Assembly (NCBI GenBank): GCA_023023105.1 | Contig: CP083824.1 | Location: 3,906,001-3,970,000, forward strand | DNA from: Enterobacter ludwigii | Lineage (GTDB): Bacteria > Pseudomonadota > Gammaproteobacteria > Enterobacterales > Enterobacteriaceae | Direction: 5' to 3' | Length of the DNA: 64,000 nt | Shown: positions 1-9,049 of the stretch, one piece after another | Numbering within the stretch: position 1 is the first letter of the stretch | Layout of the letters: each line of letters starts with the position of its first letter | Translations under genes and position numbers: made by a program | The notes under the pieces: model-generated | The model's database searches: none | Told to the model about the DNA's origin: nothing | Seen by the model: only the letters and a program-made list of their open reading frames with translations

Positions 1-13
1 CGCTCTGCGGAGG

Positions 14-1876
14 CTATTCATCTTTCACCACAATCAATGGCTCAATATCGCTCTCTTTCTTCACCACCAGCGAGTCGTCGCCGCGCAGGCAGGTTCCGCC
101 GTAGTTACCGCCCACGGTAAAGGTACAGACCTGAATGTGCTTGCCATCAACGTTTGGCAGGCACCACAGCTGCTGGTAGATGTTTTTGCGGTCGACAAAC
201 TTGCCGCTGGATTTATCAAGCAGCTCATCCTCAGGGCTGATCAGATCGATATTGCTGCCGCAGCGTCCGGCAATCGGTTTAACGGCATAGCCGGTCTGTT
301 TCAGCAGGTCGTTAACCTCAAAATCGGTATCAAGCAGGTAACGATGATTCGGGAACAGCTGCCAGAGTACCGGGAGGATTGCCTTGTTGCCGGGAATAAC
401 CGTCCACAGCGGTTCAAACACCAGAACTTCCGGGCGCAGCAGGACGTCAATCAGGCGCACTTCGCCTTCAGGATGTCCGGTGCGGATCGGCACGGCGGCA
501 TACTCGGTTTCGCTCACCTCGCGGATCTGTTCGATCGCGGTTTCCCACGCCCAGGTCTTCCACACGCAATTCACGTGACGGCCTTCGTCGTCAATCAGCT
601 GTCCGGCAGCATCCCAGCTCAGTGCGCCGAGCCCATGCAGAATTTTGGTTTCAAACCCGGCCTGCAGCAGAGAACGCTGAATAAACAGCGCGTGATAATC
701 CTCCTCGACATCGTTGTCCTGCATGATGTGCACAAACGGACGCGCGTGGCTGTGTTTCCACGCCCCGGTTAGCTCTTCCAGCAGCCCTTCCGCCGGGTTA
801 TGTCCGTTGCCGCGATAGCCGTTTTTCACCCACTCTTCGAGAATTAGTCCGCCCTCGGTGTGGCAGGACGCGGAATCAGCGTTGTACTCGTAGACCTTAA
901 TGCCCCGCTCATCCATGCAGAAATCCATACGACCGGTAATCATATGGTGACGGCGCCACTGCCAGGAGAGGCGCAGACGTGGCCAGAGAATTTTAGGGAT
1001 GTCGAAAAGTGCCAGTAAGTTGTCGTCTTTCAACACTTTGTCGGTCGCATGCAGGTACATCAGGTGCAGTTCGTTAGTCGCTTTGATCAGCTCCTGCTCG
1101 GCGCTTTCGGTAATGGTGAAGTACTGGCAGGGATCTTTATTGATAAAGTGGCCGTTCGCGCGGACATATGCCTGCTGCAACGCGTCGTTTTCGTTAAGCC
1201 ATTTACCGTCGAACTGACGTTTGTTTTTCAACCGCGCGCCGCTGATTTTCAACAGCGCACCGTCGATTTCCGGCTGGGGAATGCTGTGTTCCGTGCCGTC
1301 CGTCTGGATCATCCAGCCGAGAATTTCAGTGTCGTTGAAGGTGTCATGAATGGTGTAGCACCCGTTCTCGACGCTCAAACGCAGTTCGCGCGTCCACTGC
1401 TGCCCAAGCGGCAATGGTGAGTGAATGACGTTCTGCTCCGCGATACGGACCTTATCGTCCAGGAGCTGGGTGATCACCGCTACGTGGCCGGTCTCATGAA
1501 ACTCCCCACCCTTTTGCCAGATAAGCAGCGCTCCGGCTCGCGGCGCGCGTTTCGAACCGTTGGAAAAGGCCTGTAACGGCAGAATGTTATCGTTCACTAC
1601 CTGGCGCAAAAAGCGCAGGGAGAAGATCTCCCACGCCATGCCGACATCGGTAAAAACGAAACCATAGTTGAGGAACAGGAAACGGCGGGCAAACTCAACA
1701 CATTGCCACTTGTGGCCCATGTATTCATTGCCGATGTAGCTGCGAAAATCCGCATCTTCCGGGTACTTACGCGGATCGAGACTGCCGTAATTTGAAGAGT
1801 AAATCGCCACGCCACCCGGCGCATAGCCTAATAACGTCCCGAATGGCGCGTCACTGCTTAACTTTCCTTTACGCAT
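14..1876 (-). CDS. gss: Bifunctional glutathionylspermidine synthetase/amidase
   Basis: This 620-residue protein matches E. coli Gss (619 aa) over its whole length. The N-terminal amidase is a CHAP/NlpC-like cysteine hydrolase with nucleophile Cys59 in 'MGHKWQCVEFARRF' and the His of 'TGHVAVIT'. The C-terminal ATP-grasp synthetase joins glutathione to spermidine, with conserved stretches 'RMDFCMDERG', 'YEYNADSASCHTEGG' and 'PIAGRCGSNIDL'. It acts in the cytoplasm in thiol and polyamine homeostasis. The start at 1876 keeps the usual N-terminus. In E. coli gss lies beside yghU; here a five-gene ABC transporter has been placed between them. It is read away from the transporter genes with a gap of about 110 bases, so it may have its own promoter or be the last gene of that transcript. 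Confidence 0.97.
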   Translation of the reverse strand: MRKGKLSSDAPFGTLLGYAPGGVAIYSSNYGSLDPRKYPEDADFRSYIGNEYMGHKWQCVEFARRFLFLNYGFVFTDVGMAWEIFSLRFLRQVVNDNILPLQAFSNGSKRAPRAGALLIWQKGGEFHETGHVAVITQLLDDKVRIAEQNVIHSPLPLGQQWTRELRLSVENGCYTIHDTFNDTEILGWMIQTDGTEHSIPQPEIDGALLKISGARLKNKRQFDGKWLNENDALQQAYVRANGHFINKDPCQYFTITESAEQELIKATNELHLMYLHATDKVLKDDNLLALFDIPKILWPRLRLSWQWRRHHMITGRMDFCMDERGIKVYEYNADSASCHTEGGLILEEWVKNGYRGNGHNPAEGLLEELTGAWKHSHARPFVHIMQDNDVEEDYHALFIQRSLLQAGFETKILHGLGALSWDAAGQLIDDEGRHVNCVWKTWAWETAIEQIREVSETEYAAVPIRTGHPEGEVRLIDVLLRPEVLVFEPLWTVIPGNKAILPVLWQLFPNHRYLLDTDFEVNDLLKQTGYAVKPIAGRCGSNIDLISPEDELLDKSSGKFVDRKNIYQQLWCLPNVDGKHIQVCTFTVGGNYGGTCLRGDDSLVVKKESDIEPLIVVKDE

Positions 1877-1988
1877 GTATCCAACCTAAAACAGGCAGGC
1901 GGCAATTTTTTGAAAGGGTTGTCGTCGTCTGCACGTTGTAATTAACCTGACAGAGGTGGATTTATCATACACCTGCAAGGCACATTAA

Positions 1989-2966
1989 TTACATGTTAAA
2001 CAACCAACATGCCGCGAAATGTCCTGGTGCAATCTCCTGCATGGCAGGCTCCTGCGTCTGGCAAACCGGCATGGCGTGCGGGCAGCGGCTGCAGAACTTA
2101 CAGCCCGCGAGCGCGGACGTGGGGCCAGGAATGTCGCCGCGCAGGGTTGCATCTTCGAGATTGCGAATGCGCGGATCGGGCTGGGGAACCGCCGCCAGCA
2201 GCACGCGGGTGTAAGGGTGCGCCGGACGCTGATACAGCTCATTCGCGGGTGCGACCTCCACCAGTTTACCGAGATACATCACGCCAATGCGGCTGGAGAT
2301 ATGGCGCACCATGGAGAGATCGTGGGCGATGAACAGATAGGTCAGCCCCAGCTCCTGCTGCAGGTCCTGCAAAATATTCACTACCTGCGCCTGCACCGAG
2401 ACGTCCAGCGCCGAGAGCGGTTCATCGCACAGCACAAATTCAGGATGCACGGACAACGCACGGGCAATACTGATGCGCTGACGCTGTCCGCCGCTGAACT
2501 CATGCGGGAACCGTTCAAGGTGTTCGTGTTTCAGCCCCACTTTATAGAGCAGCGTTTCCATACGCTCCCGCTGTTCTTCGCGGCTGTAGCCGTGGATTTG
2601 CATCGGTTCGGCCACCAGCTGTCGCACGGTCATTCCGGGGTTGAGCGAGGAATAAGGATCCTGAAAAATCGCCTGCATCCGCTTACGCAGCGGCTTGAGC
2701 TCTTTTTCACGGGCGTGGGCGATCGCCTGCCCGGCAAAGTGGATTTCACCAGAGGTGATATCGAAAAGGCGCAGGATGGCACGCCCGAGGGTAGATTTCC
2801 CGCAGCCGGACTCCCCCACCAGGCCAAACGTCTCGCCGGGCTGGATATCAAAGCTCACGCCATCAACCGCTTTCACGGCCGCGCCTTTACGCAGCAAACC
2901 GCCGTTGAGCGGATAGTGCTTGCGCAGATCGCGCACGCTCACTAATGGCGCCTGTTGTTCACTCAT
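1989..2966 (-). CDS. Peptide-type ABC transporter ATPase (DppF/OppF-like)
   Basis: This is one of two paired ATPases of a peptide/nickel-type importer. It has Walker A 'GESGCGKST', signature 'SGGQRQRI', Walker B 'VLCDEPLSALD' and the C-terminal cysteine-rich oligopeptide-transporter extension ('CKFCSRCPHAMPVC'), where an iron-sulfur cluster has been reported in relatives. The start at 2966 is chosen over the in-frame ATG at 2990 because AAGGAG lies just upstream and the ATGA overlaps the stop of the preceding gene. It is the last of five transporter genes. The substrate cannot be read from the ATPase; the gss/yghU context suggests a glutathione-related peptide, which is inference. Confidence 0.93.
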   Translation of the reverse strand: MSEQQAPLVSVRDLRKHYPLNGGLLRKGAAVKAVDGVSFDIQPGETFGLVGESGCGKSTLGRAILRLFDITSGEIHFAGQAIAHAREKELKPLRKRMQAIFQDPYSSLNPGMTVRQLVAEPMQIHGYSREEQRERMETLLYKVGLKHEHLERFPHEFSGGQRQRISIARALSVHPEFVLCDEPLSALDVSVQAQVVNILQDLQQELGLTYLFIAHDLSMVRHISSRIGVMYLGKLVEVAPANELYQRPAHPYTRVLLAAVPQPDPRIRNLEDATLRGDIPGPTSALAGCKFCSRCPHAMPVCQTQEPAMQEIAPGHFAACWLFNM

Positions 2967-3940
2967 GCCTGAATCTCCTTGTCGGCCCATAGCCAGCAGG
3001 CAGCACGATGCCCCTCTCCGGCGGTGTAAAATGCGGGTTGCCGTTCACACTGGGGCGTGCGTTTCGGGCAGCGTTCCGCGAACGGACAGCCCGGCGGCGG
3101 GTTAAGCAGGCCAGGCGGCGAACCTTCAATCGGGGATAAACGTTGATTCACCTCATCCGGGCGCGGCAGCGAGGCCAGCAGCCCCTGGGTGTAAGGATGC
3201 GCAGGGCGATAAAAAATATCTTCCACGCTCCCCTCCTCCATCACCAGTCCACCGTACATCACCACCACGCGGCTGCAGACCTGCGCCACCACACCGAGAT
3301 CGTGGGTGATCAGCAGAATCGCGGTTTGGGTCTGCTGTTGCAGGCTTTTCAGCAGGCGCAGGATCTGCGCCTGAATGGTCACGTCCAGCGCGGTGGTCGG
3401 CTCATCGGCTATAAGAAGCTTCGGGTTGCAGGAGAGCGCAATTGCGATCATTACCCGCTGGCGCATCCCGCCGCTGAACTCGTGCGGATACTGGTCGTAT
3501 CGGCGTTCCGCCTCGGCAATACCCACCTGTTCCAGCATGGCGATCGCCGCTGCCCTGGCCGCTTTTTTGGTCAGTCCTTTATTGCGCATCAGGATCTCAG
3601 CCATCTGTTTGCCGATGGTTAGCACCGGGTTCAGGGCGGTCATCGGATCCTGGAAAATCATCGCGATCTCGTTGCCGCGAATGGCGCGCATCTGCGCGGG
3701 GGTTTTCTGCGCCAGATCCTCGTTCTGGAACCGGATACTGCCCCCGGCGATCCGTCCGTTGTTCCCCAGAAGCTGAATGATCGACTTACAGGTGACGCTT
3801 TTCCCGCAGCCCGACTCGCCAACAATGCCGACAAGTTCCCCCGGCTGCACCTGAAAGCTCACGCCGCGCACCGCATGAACCTCGCCCTCGCGGGTGCGGA
3901 ACGTGGTTTGCAGGTTCTCAAGCGCTAATAAGTTACTCAT
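2963..3940 (-). CDS. Peptide-type ABC transporter ATPase (DppD/OppD-like)
   Basis: First ATPase of the pair, about 325 residues from the ATG at 3940 ('MSNLLALENLQ'). An in-frame upstream ATG at 3979 lies inside the permease gene and is unlikely to be used. Visible motifs are Walker A 'GESGCGKS', signature 'SGGMRQRV', Walker B 'LLIADEPTTALD', the switch His in 'LLITHDLGVVAQ' and the C-terminal Cys motif 'CPFAERCPKRTPQC'. It overlaps the upstream permease by 8 bases and the downstream ATPase by 4, which indicates translational coupling. It should form a heterodimer with the DppF-like subunit on the cytoplasmic face of the inner membrane. Confidence 0.93.
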   Translation of the reverse strand: MSNLLALENLQTTFRTREGEVHAVRGVSFQVQPGELVGIVGESGCGKSVTCKSIIQLLGNNGRIAGGSIRFQNEDLAQKTPAQMRAIRGNEIAMIFQDPMTALNPVLTIGKQMAEILMRNKGLTKKAARAAAIAMLEQVGIAEAERRYDQYPHEFSGGMRQRVMIAIALSCNPKLLIADEPTTALDVTIQAQILRLLKSLQQQTQTAILLITHDLGVVAQVCSRVVVMYGGLVMEEGSVEDIFYRPAHPYTQGLLASLPRPDEVNQRLSPIEGSPPGLLNPPPGCPFAERCPKRTPQCERQPAFYTAGEGHRAACWLWADKEIQA

Positions 3941-4778
3941 CGCGATTCGCTCCTGGCTCAAAGGCGGTACGAAATACATCGCCCAGCACGTTAAAGCTGA
4001 ACACCGTCAACAGGATCAGAATGCCGGGGAACATCGCCAGCCACGATGCCTCGCCAATGTAAGACTGCGCGTTGTTAAGCATGCTTCCCCACGACGCCGC
4101 AGGCGCCTGCACGCCCAGCCCCAGGAAGCTGAGCGTTGACTCCATCAAAATGGCCGAGGCGATATTGAGCGTGGCCGCCACGATAATGGTCGGCAGCACG
4201 CCGGGAATAATGTGGCGCATGATAATGCGCAGAGGATGCTCCCCCGACGCGCGGGCATACAGCACGTACTCGCGCTCTTTCACCGATAGGGTTTCAGCAC
4301 GCACCAGCCGCGACATGTTCATCCACGTCAGCAGGCTGATAATCAGAATGATGTTATCCACGCCCGGCTTGAGGTAAGCATTCACCACCAGCAGCAGGAA
4401 GAAGGCCGGAATGGCCATCAGGATATCCACGGCGCGCATCATCAGGTTATCCAGCCAGCCGCCAAAATAGCCGCTCACCGTTCCCACTACCGTGCCGATA
4501 AGCGTGGAAAAGAGCATGGCGAGAAAACCGGCCATCAGGGAGATCTGGCCGCCATACAGCGCGCGGGTGAAGTAGTCGCGTCCGTACTCGTCGGTGCCGA
4601 ACCAGTGCGCGGCATCCGGCGGTAGCGTGCGCGCGCCGAGCGCCATCCGATCCGGATCGTACGGACTTAAGCCCGCACAGAGCGCGGCGACAACGAAAAT
4701 AAAAAGCACAAACAGGGAGAACTGCGCCGGACGGTTGCGGCGCAGCTGGTGACGAACCTGCTGCCAGCGTCTGCTCAT
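3933..4778 (-). CDS. Peptide-type ABC transporter permease (DppC-like)
   Basis: A 281-residue inner-membrane permease of the binding-protein-dependent type. One transmembrane helix follows a basic N-terminus ('RRWQQVRHQLRRNRP'), then the OppC-N motif 'FGTDEYGRDYFTRALYGGQ' and four to five further hydrophobic segments. The cytoplasmic EAA loop is visible around 'YARASGEHPLRIIMRHIIPG' and contacts the ATPases. The stop overlaps the next ATPase gene by 8 bases, and the start is 4 bases from the end of the DppB-like gene, consistent with one operon. Family assignment is firm; substrate is unknown. Confidence 0.92.
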   Translation of the reverse strand: MSRRWQQVRHQLRRNRPAQFSLFVLFIFVVAALCAGLSPYDPDRMALGARTLPPDAAHWFGTDEYGRDYFTRALYGGQISLMAGFLAMLFSTLIGTVVGTVSGYFGGWLDNLMMRAVDILMAIPAFFLLLVVNAYLKPGVDNIILIISLLTWMNMSRLVRAETLSVKEREYVLYARASGEHPLRIIMRHIIPGVLPTIIVAATLNIASAILMESTLSFLGLGVQAPAASWGSMLNNAQSYIGEASWLAMFPGILILLTVFSFNVLGDVFRTAFEPGANRDE

Positions 4779-4782
4779 CCGG

Positions 4783-5736
4783 TTACCTCAGCGTACGAAT
4801 GCGGGGATCGGCGAAGCGATAAAGCACATCGGCGATCAGGTTACCGACGATCAGCATCATCGACGAGAGCATGATGATCGCCATGATCAGCGGGTAGTCC
4901 AGCGAAGCGATCGACTGGATCCCAAGTAGCCCCATCCCTGGCCAGGAGAAGACGCTTTCCGTCACATAGGCCCCCACAATCAGCTCACCGAACGACAGGC
5001 CGAACAGGGTGATAACCGGCAGCAACACGTTTTTCAGCACGTGGCGAAACAGAATGCTGGAGCGCGTGGCACCGTAAGCCAGTTGGGTCTGCACGTAGTC
5101 GGCCGAGAGCTGCGAGATGGTGTTGGATCGGATGTAGCGCACGTAGCTGGAAAGGTTGTAGAACGTGAGCGCAATGCACGGCAGCACGCCGTGGCGCAAC
5201 ACGTCCAGGCCGTTATCCTCCACGCCGATGGTGCGCATCCCCATGCTGGGAAACCAGTTAAGCTGCACGGCAAAGACGGTGATGAGCAAAATACCGAACC
5301 AGAAAATCGGCACCGAGATGCCGATATAGGCGAACAGGTTCAGCAGGTGATCCAGCCAGCGGTGCTTAAATGCCCCCGCCAGCAGGCCCAGCGGGATCGC
5401 CAGCACGATAGCCATCAGCAGCGACGACCCCATCAGCCCCAGCGTGGCCGGAATGCGTTCGCCGATCATCTCCAGCACCGGGCGGTGGTAAATCAGCGAA
5501 TAGCCGAGATCGCCCTGCAGGACGTTTTTTAGCCACAGGACGTACTGCGTGACCAGGGGCTTATCCAGCCCCAGGCTCTGGCGAATACGCTCGATATCTT
5601 CCGGGGCCATGCGCGGCGTAATGTAGGCCGCCACCGGATCGCCGGGTGCGAGTTTGACCAGCAAAAACGCCACCAGTGAAATAAAGAACAGCATCGGCAG
5701 TAATTGCAGCAGCCGACGCGTAAGAAGTGTGTTCAC
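4783..5736 (-). CDS. Peptide-type ABC transporter permease (DppB-like)
   Basis: A 317-residue permease beginning 'MNTLLTRRLLQLLPMLFF', with the typical DppB N-terminal helix, 'LAPGDPVAAY' loop and about six hydrophobic segments. The EAA loop reads 'AYGATRSSILFRHVLKN'. It pairs with the DppC-like permease to form the channel. It follows the binding-protein gene by 45 bases and precedes the second permease by 4. Nothing is unusual in length or composition. Close relatives include GsiC (glutathione importer) and DppB, which cannot be separated by reading alone. Confidence 0.92.
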   Translation of the reverse strand: MNTLLTRRLLQLLPMLFFISLVAFLLVKLAPGDPVAAYITPRMAPEDIERIRQSLGLDKPLVTQYVLWLKNVLQGDLGYSLIYHRPVLEMIGERIPATLGLMGSSLLMAIVLAIPLGLLAGAFKHRWLDHLLNLFAYIGISVPIFWFGILLITVFAVQLNWFPSMGMRTIGVEDNGLDVLRHGVLPCIALTFYNLSSYVRYIRSNTISQLSADYVQTQLAYGATRSSILFRHVLKNVLLPVITLFGLSFGELIVGAYVTESVFSWPGMGLLGIQSIASLDYPLIMAIIMLSSMMLIVGNLIADVLYRFADPRIRTLR

Positions 5737-5781
5737 GACGTGCCCTTACCAAAGCCCCGACCCGACGGCCGGGGCAATCGC

Positions 5782-7371
5782 TTATTTCTGATAGATTTTT
5801 GACAGATCCTGGAAGAGGTAGACTGGTTTCGGCTCTGCCTCCTGGGTGCCGCCGAAACGCTTGTCCACCGCGACGGTCGCATTGGTGTAGGCAATCGGGT
5901 AGTACGTCATGTCATTCGCCACCGTCTGCTGAATTTGCTCGTAGATATCGGCACGTTTCGCGGCGTCGGTTTCCACCGCGCCTTTATCCCACAGGGCATC
6001 AAACTGCGGATTTTTGTAGTGCGCGTAGTTATAGGCTTCGTTGCTCATGAACAGCGATTTGTAACCATCCGGCTCGGAGCCCATGATGTAGCCGCCCAGG
6101 TTCAGCTCCCACGCGGTGTTGTTCATGTCGAGACTGCGCTGAGACATGGCGTTGGAGTCCAGCGGCATCAGCTCCACGCTCACCCCAATGCCCTTCAGCG
6201 CCTGCTGAATATAGAGCGCCATGCTCTCCTGGGTTTTGTTGGTGTTCACATACGCCAGGCGCAGCTTGATGTTGCCCGGCGCGCCGGACGTCTTCAGCAG
6301 GTCTTTGGCTTTTTGCAGATCGAATTTGTACTGTTCAACGTCATCCGTCTTGTAAAGCGTATCGGGCGTCAGGAAGGACGTCGCCGGTTTAGCGTAGTCA
6401 AGCGAGGTAAACGCGGTCTGGGTTAGCTCATCTTTGTTGATGGCATACGCAATGGCCTGTCGCAGTTCTTTGCTCTTCATCACCGGCACGTTCTGGTTGA
6501 ACGTCATATAGGCCAAACGGCCTTCCGGATAGACCACAAAGTCAAACTTCCCGGTATTTTTCAGGCGATTCACATCCTGCGGATCAACCATCTTGAGGTT
6601 GATTTCACCGTTTTGCAGCGCAAGGTTGGCGGCGTTACTGTCTTTGGCGAAACGGTAGGTGACCGAATCAAGCTTCGCTTTGCCGTTCCAGTAATCATCG
6701 AAACGGGTCAGGGCGTAATATTGTCCGGCGCGGTACTCTTTGAATTTGAACGGGCCAGAACCCACTGGCGCATCGTTTTTGCTGCTCTTTTCCAGATCGC
6801 CTTCACCGGCGAACACGTGCTGCGGGATCGGGTAGATCTGTACCAGAGTGCCGGTAAAGGCCGCACTGACCTGCGGTAACGTGAACTTAACGGTGCGGTC
6901 GTCAACCTTGCTCACCTCAACGGGCTTGCCGCCCCAGGTAAACATGCTGCGGAAGAAGCTATGCTGTTTGGCATCCAGCAGCTTATTGAACGTAAAGACC
7001 ACGTCGTCCGCCGTCAGCGGCTGGCCGTCCTGCCATTTCAGGTTGGGTTTTAACGTCAGGGTATAACTCAGATTGTCGGCGGAGGGCGTCAGGCTTTCCG
7101 CCAGACCCCACTCAATGTTGCCGTTATTAAAGCTATACAGCGGGGCATAGAGTGCCTGCATGATCGTTAACGTGGTACGGTCGCTGGCATAGAGAGGATT
7201 AACGGCTAACGGGTCTCCGGAGGTTATACCAATAATCAGCGAACCACCCTCTTTCGGCGCGTCGCTTTTTGCCGCTGAGGGCGTATTTGTCTCTTTATTT
7301 TTCGCATCATCACAGCCAGCCAGGCCTAACGCGAGCGAAACCAGCACTGCCGATAACAGAAGCTTGCGCAT
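5782..7371 (-). CDS. Peptide ABC transporter substrate-binding lipoprotein (SBP family 5)
   Basis: A 529-residue family-5 extracytoplasmic binding protein. It starts with a lipoprotein signal peptide ending in the lipobox 'LAGC' (Cys20), so unlike periplasmic DppA or GsiB of E. coli it should be membrane anchored. The following Ala/Lys/Ser-rich linker ('KNKETNTPSAAKSDAPKEGG') leads into the canonical 'LIIGITSGDPLAVNPLYASD' start of the domain and to 'GSGPFKFKEYRAGQYY'. It is the first gene of the transporter operon. The 245-base AT-rich gap to the divergent yghU should hold both promoters. Substrate is unknown; flanking gss and yghU make glutathione or gamma-glutamyl peptides a reasonable hypothesis. 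Confidence 0.93.
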   Translation of the reverse strand: MRKLLLSAVLVSLALGLAGCDDAKNKETNTPSAAKSDAPKEGGSLIIGITSGDPLAVNPLYASDRTTLTIMQALYAPLYSFNNGNIEWGLAESLTPSADNLSYTLTLKPNLKWQDGQPLTADDVVFTFNKLLDAKQHSFFRSMFTWGGKPVEVSKVDDRTVKFTLPQVSAAFTGTLVQIYPIPQHVFAGEGDLEKSSKNDAPVGSGPFKFKEYRAGQYYALTRFDDYWNGKAKLDSVTYRFAKDSNAANLALQNGEINLKMVDPQDVNRLKNTGKFDFVVYPEGRLAYMTFNQNVPVMKSKELRQAIAYAINKDELTQTAFTSLDYAKPATSFLTPDTLYKTDDVEQYKFDLQKAKDLLKTSGAPGNIKLRLAYVNTNKTQESMALYIQQALKGIGVSVELMPLDSNAMSQRSLDMNNTAWELNLGGYIMGSEPDGYKSLFMSNEAYNYAHYKNPQFDALWDKGAVETDAAKRADIYEQIQQTVANDMTYYPIAYTNATVAVDKRFGGTQEAEPKPVYLFQDLSKIYQK

Positions 7372-7616
7372 CTCACTTACTCCTTGCCTTATAAAGTGTT
7401 TATTACTGCATCTTTTATTTATGTTGAAGCATCATATGCAGCTTTATCGGTTTCCGCATTAATTATGAAAATGCGATTTTCGATTAAGCTTATGCCGAAT
7501 TTGATATATATAAGCGCCAGAAGGAATAGCGGTTAATTGATTGCGCTCACATCGTTAAACGGTTCACAAATCTCCTGCTACACTGCCTCAACACATCACT
7601 CAAAAGGCAGACCAAC

Positions 7617-8483
7617 ATGTCAGACAACACTTATCAGCCACCGAAAGTGTGGGAATGGAAAAAGAACAACGGCGGTGCATTCGCCAACATCAACCGTCCG
7701 ATTTCCGGTGCAACGCATGAGAAAGAGCTCCCTGTGGGTTCTCATCCGCTACAGCTCTACTCCCTGGGCACACCGAACGGTCAGAAAGTAACGATTATGC
7801 TCGAAGAGCTGCTGGCGCTGGGCGTGACGGGCGCCGAGTACGACGCATGGTTGATCCGCATCGGCGAAGGCGATCAGTTCTCCAGCGGGTTTGTAGAGGT
7901 GAACCCGAACTCAAAAATACCCGCGCTGCGCGATCACTCCACGACTCCGCCGACGCGCGTATTTGAATCCGGCAGCATTCTGCTTTACCTGGCAGAAAAA
8001 TTTGGTCACTTCCTGCCAAAAGATCCGGCAGGCCGCACGGAAACCCTGAACTGGTTGTTCTGGCTGCAAGGGGCCGCCCCGTTCCTCGGCGGCGGGTTTG
8101 GCCACTTCTACAACTATGCTCCGGTGAAAATTGAATATGCGATTGACCGCTTCACCATGGAAGCCAAACGCCTGTTCGACGTGCTGGATAAACAGCTGGC
8201 GCGCGGCCGTTACGTGGCCGGTGAGGAATACACCATCGCGGATATGGCAATCTGGCCGTGGTTTGGCTGCGTCGCGCTGGGCAGCGTGTATAACGCCGCC
8301 GACTTCCTGGACGCGGAGAAGTACATCAACGTTCAGCGCTGGGCAAAAGACATTGCGCATCGCCCAGCAGTGAAGCGCGGACGCATCGTTAACCGCACCA
8401 GCGGCGAGTTGAACGAGCAGCTTCACGAACGCCACGCGGCGAGTGACTTCGAGACAAATACCGAAGACAAACGTCAGGCGTGA
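7617..8483 (+). CDS. yghU: Glutathione S-transferase-like disulfide reductase YghU
   Basis: The 288-residue protein matches E. coli YghU throughout. An extended N-terminus ('YQPPKVWEWKKNNGGAFANINRPISGATHEKELPVG') precedes the thioredoxin-fold domain with 'NPNSKIPAL' and 'FESGSILLYLAEK', then the all-alpha GST domain with 'YTIADMAIWPW'. Family members of the nu class bind two glutathiones and show disulfide-bond reductase activity. It is transcribed divergently from the peptide transporter. The start at 7617 follows an AAAAGGCAG-type ribosome binding site. Confidence 0.96.
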   Translation: MSDNTYQPPKVWEWKKNNGGAFANINRPISGATHEKELPVGSHPLQLYSLGTPNGQKVTIMLEELLALGVTGAEYDAWLIRIGEGDQFSSGFVEVNPNSKIPALRDHSTTPPTRVFESGSILLYLAEKFGHFLPKDPAGRTETLNWLFWLQGAAPFLGGGFGHFYNYAPVKIEYAIDRFTMEAKRLFDVLDKQLARGRYVAGEEYTIADMAIWPWFGCVALGSVYNAADFLDAEKYINVQRWAKDIAHRPAVKRGRIVNRTSGELNEQLHERHAASDFETNTEDKRQA

Positions 8484-8643
8484 TAGCTGGCCGGGCGGGA
8501 CACCGCCCGGCTGCAAGGATCCTTTCCCAGGGCATGATTAGCTTAAAGGCTGACCCTATATTGCTGGCACTATTTGTCCGTTTTTCTCACACCAGACCGT
8601 GAGATACGACGAATTAACCGACAGCAGTCACAAAGGATCTGTT

Positions 8644-8976
8644 ATGAAACTCATTAAAACAACGCTGGTTATCAGCGCTCTCATTTTTTCTACCTCGGGA
8701 ATGGCCATCGACAAAACCGCTGCCGGCGCGGTAGCAGGTGCGGCCATTGGCGCAGCCACGGGCAAAGATCTGAAATCAACCGTTGGCGGTGCCGTCGTTG
8801 GCGCTGGCACGGGGGCGATGTTCAAAAACGGCGAAAAAGGCAAAGACGCGCGTAAAGGTGGTGCGGTAGGTGCTGCCGTGGGCGCAGGTGCCGCGGCGGT
8901 TACCGGCAAGAGCGTGCTGAAAGGTGCGGCGGTTGGTGCGGGTACAGGCGCGCTGATTGGTGAAGCGACGCACTAG
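8644..8976 (+). CDS. Glycine-zipper domain protein, secreted
   Basis: A 110-residue protein with a Sec signal peptide ending near 'TSGMA'. It consists almost entirely of Gly/Ala-rich repeats of the glycine-zipper type ('AAGAVAGAAIGAATG', 'GGAVVGAGTGAMF', 'GGAVGAAVGAGAAAV', 'GAAVGAGTGALIG'). Such zippers pack in or against membranes, and relatives are outer-membrane or periplasmic proteins of unclear function. The start at 8644 is preferred over an in-frame ATG at 8599 because it begins the signal peptide and has AAAGGAT upstream. A strong terminator follows. Confidence 0.85.
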   Translation: MKLIKTTLVISALIFSTSGMAIDKTAAGAVAGAAIGAATGKDLKSTVGGAVVGAGTGAMFKNGEKGKDARKGGAVGAAVGAGAAAVTGKSVLKGAAVGAGTGALIGEATH

Positions 8977-9012
8977 GGCTGTGTGCCACCTTGTGAACAG
9001 GCATGAATAATA

Positions 9013-9040
9013 AACCCAGCGATCGCGCTGGGTTTTTTGT
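9013..9040 (+). terminator. Rho-independent terminator after the glycine-zipper gene
   Basis: Perfect stem AACCCAGC/GCTGGGTT around a short loop, followed by a run of T on the plus strand. It lies between convergent genes, so it can serve the plus-strand gene; on the other strand the tail is weaker. Confidence 0.85.
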
Positions 9041-9049
9041 TTTTTTGAA

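Noticed and set aside
2019-2945. Long plus-strand open frame across the DppF-like gene
   Set aside because: Antisense shadow of an ABC ATPase gene whose motifs are clear on the other strand.
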